Below the pieces are notes generated by a model that was given only the letters and a program-made list of their open reading frames with translations, made no database searches and was not told the DNA's origin. Shown here piece after piece: positions 57,930 to 64,000 of a stretch of 64,000 nucleotides of DNA (position 1 is its first letter; each line of letters begins with the position of its first letter). The position numbers were made by a program, and so were the translations under genes. The stretch comes from Pteria penguin (Eukaryota; Mollusca; Bivalvia; Pterioida; Pteriidae): the NCBI GenBank assembly GCA_035048485.1, contig CM068584.1, positions 66,898,179 through 66,962,178 on the forward strand, written 5' to 3'.

Positions 57930-60900
57930 TGGCTCTGATTGGTTTTTCATGCCGATTTGTTATCCAAGATGGCTGCCATTGGCTCTGGTTGGTTGACACA
58001 TTTTGGACTTCTTCTCCAGAACTGCTGCACAGAATTTCACCAAACCTCATAGGAAGTAAGTACTCAATGTCCTCTACAAAGTTTGTGTTTTTCATGTCGA
58101 TCCGTTATTCAAGATAGCCGCCATTGGTTCTGATTGCTTGACACATTTTGGACTTCTTCTCCAGAAGCGTTGTACAGAATTTCACCAAACCTCATAGGAA
58201 GTAAGTACTTGAAGTCTTCTACAAAATTTGTGTTTTTCATGCCAATACGTAATTTAAGATGGCCGCAATTGGCTCTGATTGATTGATGCATTTTCGACTT
58301 CTTCTCCAGAACGGCTGCACAGAATTTCACCAAACCTCATAGGCAGTAACTACTAGAGGTCCTCTACAAAGTTTGTGTTTTTCATGCCCATACATAATCC
58401 AAGATGGCCGCCATTGGCTCAGATTGTTTGATGCATTTTCAACTTCTTCACCAGAACCGCTGCACAGAATTTCACCAAACTTCATAGGAAGTAAGAACTC
58501 AAGGTCCTCTACCTAGTATGCGTTTTTTGTGCCCATCCGTAATCCAAGATGGCTTCCATTGGCTCTGATTTGTCGACACATTTTGGACTTCTTCTCCAAA
58601 AGCGCTGCACAGAATTCCACCAAACCTCACAGGAAGTAAGAACTGAAGGTCTTTTACCAAGTTTGTATTTTCCATGCCGATCCATAATCCAAGATGGCAG
58701 CCAATGGCTCTGAATGCTTGAAGCATTTTCTACTTCTTCACCAGAAGCGCTGCACAGAATTTCACCAAACCTCATAGGAAGTAAGTACTCAAGTTCCTCT
58801 ACCAAGTTTGTGTTTATCGTGCGCATCCGTAATCCAAGATGGCCACCATTGGCTCTGATTTGTTGACACATTTTCAACTTCTTCTCCAGAACGGCTACAT
58901 AGAATTTCACCAAACGTCATTGGAAGTAAGTACTCAAGGTCCTCTACCAAGTTTGTATTTTTCGTGCCGATTTGTTATCCAAGATGGCTGCCATAGGCTC
59001 TGATTGGTTGATGCATTTTGGAAAACTTCTCCAGAACTGCTGCACAGAATTTCACCAAACCTCATAGGAAGTAACTACCCGAGGTCCTCTACAAAGTTTG
59101 TGTTTTTTTTCATGCCCATCTATAATCCAAGATAGCCGCCATTGGCTCAGATTGGTTGATGCATTTTCAACTTTTTCACCAGAACCGCTGCACAGAATTT
59201 CACCAAACTTCATAGGAAGTAAGAACTCAAGGTCCTCTACCTAGTTTGTGTTTTTTGTGCCCATCCGTAATCCAAGATGGCTGCCATTGGCTCTGATTCG
59301 TTGACACATTTTCGACTTCTTCTCCAAAAGCTCTGCACAGAATTCCACCAAACCTCACAGGAAGTAAGTACTCAAGGTCCATTACCAAGTTTGTATTTTT
59401 CGTGCCGATCCGTAATCCAAGATGGCGGCCATTGGCTCTGATTAGTTGACAAATTTTTGACTTTTTCTCCAGAAGCGCTGAACAGAATTTCACCAAACCT
59501 CATAGGAAGTAAGTACTCAAGTTCCTCTACCAAGTTTGTGTTTATCGTGCGCATTCGTAATCCAAGATGGCCACCATTGGCTCTGATTTGTTGACACATT
59601 TTCAACTTCTCCAGAACGGCTACATAGAATTTCACGAAACGTCATTGGAAGTAAGTACTCAAGGTCCTCTACCAAGTTTGTATTTTCCATGCCGATCCAT
59701 AATCCAAGATGGCAGCCAATGGCCCTGAATGTTTGAAGCATTTTCTACTTCTTCACCAGAACGGCTGCACAGAATTTCACCAAACGTCATAGGAAGTAAG
59801 TACTCTAGGTCCTCTACCAAGTTTGTGTTTTTCGTGCACATCTGTAATCCAAGATGGCCACCATTGGCTCTGATTGGTTGACACATTTTCAACTTCTTCT
59901 CCAGAACGGCTGCACAGAATTTCACCAAACCTCATTGGAAGTAAGTACTTAAGGTCCTCTACCAAGTTTGTATTTTTCGTGCCGATATGTTATCCAAGAT
60001 GGTCGCCATTTGCTTTGGTTGTTTGACACATTTTCGACTTCTTCTCCAGAACTGCTGCACAGAATTTCACCAAACCTCATAGGAAGTAAGTACTCAAGTT
60101 CCTTTACCAAGTTTGTGTTTATCGTGCGCATCCGTAATCCAAGATGGCCACCATTGGCTCTGATTGGTTGACACATTTTGGACTTCTCCAAAAGCGCTGC
60201 ACAGAATTCCACCAAACCTCACAGGAAGTAAGTACTCAAGGTCCTTTACCAAGTTTGTATTTTTCGTGCCGATCCGTAATCCAAGATGGCGGCCATTGGC
60301 TCTGATTCGTTGACACATTTTGGACTTCTTCTCCAGAACTGCTGCACAGAATTTCACCAAACCTCATAGGAAGTAAGTACTCAAGTTCCTCTACCAAGTT
60401 GGTGTTTATCGTGCGCATCCGTAATCCAAGATGGCCACCATTGGCTCTGATTTGTTGACACATTTTCAACTTCTTCTCCAGAACGGCTACATAGAATTTC
60501 ACCAAACGTCATAGGAAGTAAGTACTCAAAGTCCTCCACCAAGTTTGTATTTTCCATGCCGATCCATAATCCAAGATGGCAGCCAATGGCTCTGAATGCT
60601 TGAAGCATTTTCTACTTCTTCACCAGAACGGCTGCACAGAATTTCACCAAACGTCATAGGAAGTAAGTACTCTTGGTCCTCTACCAAGTTTGTGTTTTTC
60701 GTGCGCATCTGTAATCCAAGATGGCCACCATTGGCTCTGATTGGTTGACACATTTTCAACTTCTTCTCCAGAACGGCTGCACAGAATTTCACCAAACCTC
60801 ATTGGAAGTAAGTACTTAAGGTCCTCTACCAAGTTTGTATTTTTCGTGCCGATATGTTATCCAAGATGGTCGCCATTTGCTTTGGTTGTTTGACACATTT

Positions 60901-62512
60901 TCGACTTCTTCTCCAGAACTGCTGCACAGAATTTCACCAAACCTCATAGGAAGTAAGTACTCAAGTTCCTCTACCAAGTTTGTGTTTATTGTGCGCATCC
61001 GTAATCCAAGATGGCCACCATTGGCTCTGATTGGTTGACACATTTTGGACTTCTCCAAAAGCGCTGCACAGAATTCCACCAAACCTCACAGGAAGTAAGT
61101 ACTCAAGGTCCTTTACCAAGTTTGTATTTTTCGTGCCGATCCGTAATCCAAGATGGCGGCCATTGGCTCTGATTGGTTGACAAATTTTTTACTTCTTCTC
61201 CAGAAGCGCTGAACAGAATTTCACCAAACCTCATAGGAAGTAAGTACTCAAGTTCCTCTACCAAGTTTGTGTTTATCGTGCGCATCCGTAATCCAAGATG
61301 GCCACCATTGGCTCTGATTTGTTGACACATTTTCAACTTCTTCTCCAGAACGGCTACATAGAATTTCACCAAACTTCATAGGAAGTAAGAACTCAAGGTC
61401 CTCTACCTAGTTTGTGTTTTTTGTGCCCATCCGTAATCCAAGATGGCTGCCATTGGCTCTGATTGTTTGATGCATTTTGGAAAACTTCTCCAGAATGGCT
61501 GCACAGAATTTCACCAAACCTCATAGGAAGTAACTAACCGAGGTCCTCTACAAAGTTTGTGTTTTTTTTTTTGTCATGCCCATCCGTAATCCAAGATGGC
61601 CACCATTGGCTCAGATTGGTTGATGCATTTTCAACTTCTTCACCAGAAGCGCTGCACAGAATTTCACCAAACCTCATAGAAAGTAAGTACTCAAGTTCCT
61701 CTACCAAGTTTGTGTTTATCGTGTGCATCCGTAATCCAAGATGGCCACCATTGGCTCTGATTTGTTGACACATTTTCAACCTCTTCTCCAGAACGGCTAC
61801 ATAGAATTTCACCAAACGTCATTGGAAGTAAGTACTCAAGGTCCTCTACCAAGTTTGTATTTTCCATGCCAATCCATAATCCAAGATGGCAGCCAGTGGC
61901 TCTGAATGCTTGAAGCATTTTCTACTTCTTCACCAGAACGGCTGCACAGAATTTCACCAAACTTCATAGGAAGTAAGTACTGTAGGTCTTCTACCAAATT
62001 TGTGTTTTTCGTGTGCATCTGTAATCCAAGATGGCCACCATTGGCTCTGATTGGTTGACACATATTCGACTTCTTCTCCAGAACTGCTGCACAGAATTTC
62101 ACCAAACCTCATTGGAAGTAACTACCCGAGGTCCTCTACAAAGTTTGTGTTTTTCGTGCCCATCCGTAATCCAAGATGGCCGCCATTGGCTCTGATTGGT
62201 TGACGCATTTTCGACTTCTTCTCCAGAGGCGCTGCACAGAATGTCACCAAACCTCATTGGAAGAAAGTACTGGAGGTCCTGTACCAAGTCTGTGTTTTTC
62301 ATGCTGATCCGTAATCCAAGATGGCCGCTATTGGCTCTGATTGGTTGACACATTTTGTACTTCTTCAAAACCACTGCACAAAATGTCACCAAACCTTATA
62401 GAAAGTCTTGTAGAAAAAAGCAAAATTTTCTACTGAAATGAGCTGTCATTTTATTGTAAATAAGCAATTTGTGCTCAGGTGAGCGATATAGGCCCATTTG
62501 GGCCTCTTGTTT
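57930..62512 (+). mobile_element. ~145-bp tandem array (about 31 units) ending in a Helentron/HINE-like hairpin terminus
   Basis: Units carry 'atccaagatggccgccattg', 'gctctgattggttgacacat', 'ttggacttcttctccagaac', 'tgcacagaatttcaccaaac', 'ctcataggaagtaagtactc' and 'aaggtcctctaccaagtttg', at 144-146 bp intervals. The array stops near 62400, and the element ends at 62475-62512 with 'aggtgagcgatataggccca' and 'tttgggcctcttgtt'. The terminus is shared with the elements at 22722 and 36969, and the unit is related to the one in 36969-38967. No 5' head was recognised, so the left edge may be truncated. Minus-strand frames of 60-134 codons ('SGEEVENVSTNQSQWWPSWI' type) are repeat translations. Confidence 0.85.
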
Positions 62513-63110
62513 AAAGGAAAGGGGGGGGGGGTTAGTTCATTGTAGTTACTTATCGATATACTTCATCTGCTGCTGCATAATTCATTTTTCAATTTGCTAC
62601 ACTGATACCTGTTGCTAAATTTTCATTAAGTTTTTTTTTTCAATTTTTCATTCATATTTTTGCCTGAGAACATGTGTAATATGATGGAGTCTCTTTGGCA
62701 GAAAATTCCTACAATGCTTAACTCTTTGTCTATATCCAGGGGCAATAATCAGGATTGTAAGAAATTTATAGGAGAAACATCAAAGAATGGCCTTATTTAT
62801 GGAATTATGAAGGTGAAATGGCCTGGTACAGCAACATCTGAGCATTGAAAAAAGTATCATAAACTAAGAGCAGTGGATATTCCTAGATTTGATATATATG
62901 AAAATGCACTAGAGTGCAGTTGTTTGTGCCATTTTTGAACAAGTGTGAACCCAGCATACTTGGTGCTTGAGACACATGCTTTCAATCAAAGGCATATCAC
63001 CAGCAAAATTTCAAAATGAATTTCACATGGAGAAGGATGATTATTCCCCCTTGCCTGCTACTAGGTTATATTGGTTTGATGGACCAGCCTTCTCTTGTTT
63101 GTTATAGGTA
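62513..63110 (+). pseudogene. Possible degraded coding sequence, unrecognised
   Basis: After a G run at 62521-62531 and a T-rich tract, plus-strand sequence from about 62660 has coding character: 'MMESLWQKIPTMLNSLS', 'YHKLRAVDIPRFDIYENALE', 'NPAYLVLETHAFNQRHITSK', then in a shifted frame 'FHMEKDDYSPLPATRLYWFD'. Stops interrupt it near 62846, 62936 and 63018, and a frame change falls near 63010. I do not recognise the protein. The reading rests on composition only and could be chance in AT-rich DNA. Confidence 0.3.
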
Positions 63111-63298
63111 TGGTCACTTTTATTCTCAGTGCATTGTGAATTTATTTTAATAGTTTGTTCCTCTCATACTCGATGTTTTCCTGATTTTTGTTCATACAAT
63201 TTGAATTTCTGTCTCCTTCCATCAGATTTTAAAGTTTTGCATTTCTGTGTTTTGTGTTTACTTTTGATAAGCTTATCAGTCTTGTATATTATTTTCAG

Positions 63299-63490
63299 TG
63301 TGCTGTGGACCACCCCATCTTCAAATATATCACAGCCTACCTCTCTACAATGATTTTTCACGATATGACAGAGAATAATGCTGAATGGGCCATTCCTGAG
63401 GATTTTTTGAGTATGACATATTACTGTGAAGTGACCTTCTTAAGAAACGGTCAAAACCTTCAACCTTTTGAGTGTTTGCATTATAGATAG
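63299..63490 (+). CDS. Candidate 3'-terminal exon, 63 codons
   Basis: The acceptor 'tgtatattattttcag' (AG at 63297-63298) precedes a phase-0 frame to TAG at 63488-63490, reading 'CAVDHPIFKYITAYLSTMIF' first and 'NGQNLQPFECLHYR' last. No upstream partner exon was confirmed; the degraded sequence at 62660-63100 is on the same strand. I recognise no domain. Confidence 0.3.
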   Translation, partial: CAVDHPIFKYITAYLSTMIFHDMTENNAEWAIPEDFLSMTYYCEVTFLRNGQNLQPFECLHYR

Positions 63491-63775
63491 TTTTCGAATT
63501 CATAAAATTTAAATGGAATTACTCCCCTTTTCTGCCATCTTGGAGGTGTGTGGCCGAAAACATTTGTACATAAATTAACCATATCAAATAAGGGATTTCA
63601 TCAAACAAAGGATGCTTCTTGATTTTTTGCAATTGTTATGGAATGATGAAGACATCGCACAATCTTAATCTGTTTTGGGGACTTCCTTGTACAGTCTGAA
63701 CATTGGAGACTGGTATCCACATATATCAAAAGAGACAGCCTTTCTGCAGGCAAGTTCACATTGTTCTTTTCTTAC

Positions 63776-63865
63776 CATGTCATACTTGAGGGACCCCCTT
63801 CTCTCACAACCAGATGTTTGCTCTCCATGCATCATGAATACAGAGTTCCACATCTCTTCTGTCAG
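63776..63865 (-). CDS. Candidate internal exon, 30 codons
   Basis: On the minus strand the acceptor 'atattccatatgcag' precedes 63865 and the donor GTAAGA follows 63776. The 90-bp interior is open in phase 0 at both ends ('LTEEMWNSVFMMHGEQTSGC' then 'ERRGSLKYDM'). Exact size and matching phases are favourable, but the partner exons would lie outside or were not seen. Confidence 0.35.
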
Positions 63866-64000
63866 CTGCATATGGAATATTTTAAATTGATTTGCATTTA
63901 ACTTGTTCAAAATTAAATTTAAAAAGATATGTACCTATTTTCCTTGAATTTTAAATGATAACATTTTTCATCAGAGTTATCTTCCTTACATTAAAAAAAG

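Noticed and set aside
58509..58913. 134-codon minus-strand gene and the many similar frames to 62392
   Set aside because: All are the same translated ~145-bp repeat unit.

Overview
The window looks like nuclear DNA from a marine bivalve mollusc or a close lophotrochozoan relative; I cannot name the species. The evidence is composition and repeat content. The sequence is AT-rich and gene-poor, and it holds tRNA-headed SINEs ending in ATCAATCA-type tails. It also holds long arrays with units of about 145 bp built around motifs such as 'ggtcaaaggtcaaggtcac' and 'ccaagatggccgccattgg', whose ends carry the hairpin 'ggcccattTgggcc' plus 'CTCTTGTT', and abundant microsatellites. There are no prokaryotic operons, Shine-Dalgarno sites or phage genes. 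Most long open frames are by-products of tandem repeats.

Layout. Positions 1-15850 are a satellite array of about 45 monomers of ~352 bp, entered part-way through on the left and ending sharply at 15850. From about 16915 to 22722 there is one tandem-repeat element (Helentron/HINE-like by structure) split by a 4.1-kb CACTA-type transposon (17331-21428). That transposon has near-identical ~340-bp terminal inverted repeats and a 3-bp target duplication. Positions 23008-24605 hold a second Helentron-like element with duplicated ends. Positions 25696-26253 (minus strand) are a broken reverse-transcriptase fragment. From 27200 to 36030 there are many small mobile elements: several SINEs with clear target-site duplications, a 157-bp hairpin MITE, and an AT-rich element carrying a 75-bp minisatellite and a (TA)n tract. 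Positions 36969-38967 hold a third HINE-like element on the minus strand.

The best protein-coding gene is on the minus strand. Three exons at 41452-41296, 40958-40897 and 40730-40416 have consensus splice sites and compatible phases, and there is a candidate upstream exon at 42790-42573. A degraded coding copy of an unrecognised protein lies at 46387-47171. It is followed by a 119-bp minisatellite (47254-51665, ~37 copies) with a ten-unit higher-order repeat. Positions 53180-55110 hold more SINEs. Positions 57930-62512 are a ~145-bp array (~31 copies) ending in the same hairpin terminus as the elements at 22.7 kb and 37.0 kb. The last 1.4 kb contains weak candidate exons on both strands.

The main story is repeat biology: four independent tandem arrays (352, 119, ~145 and 75 bp), three of them with visible higher-order structure, and one element nested in another. 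I see no operon-like or defence-like system.
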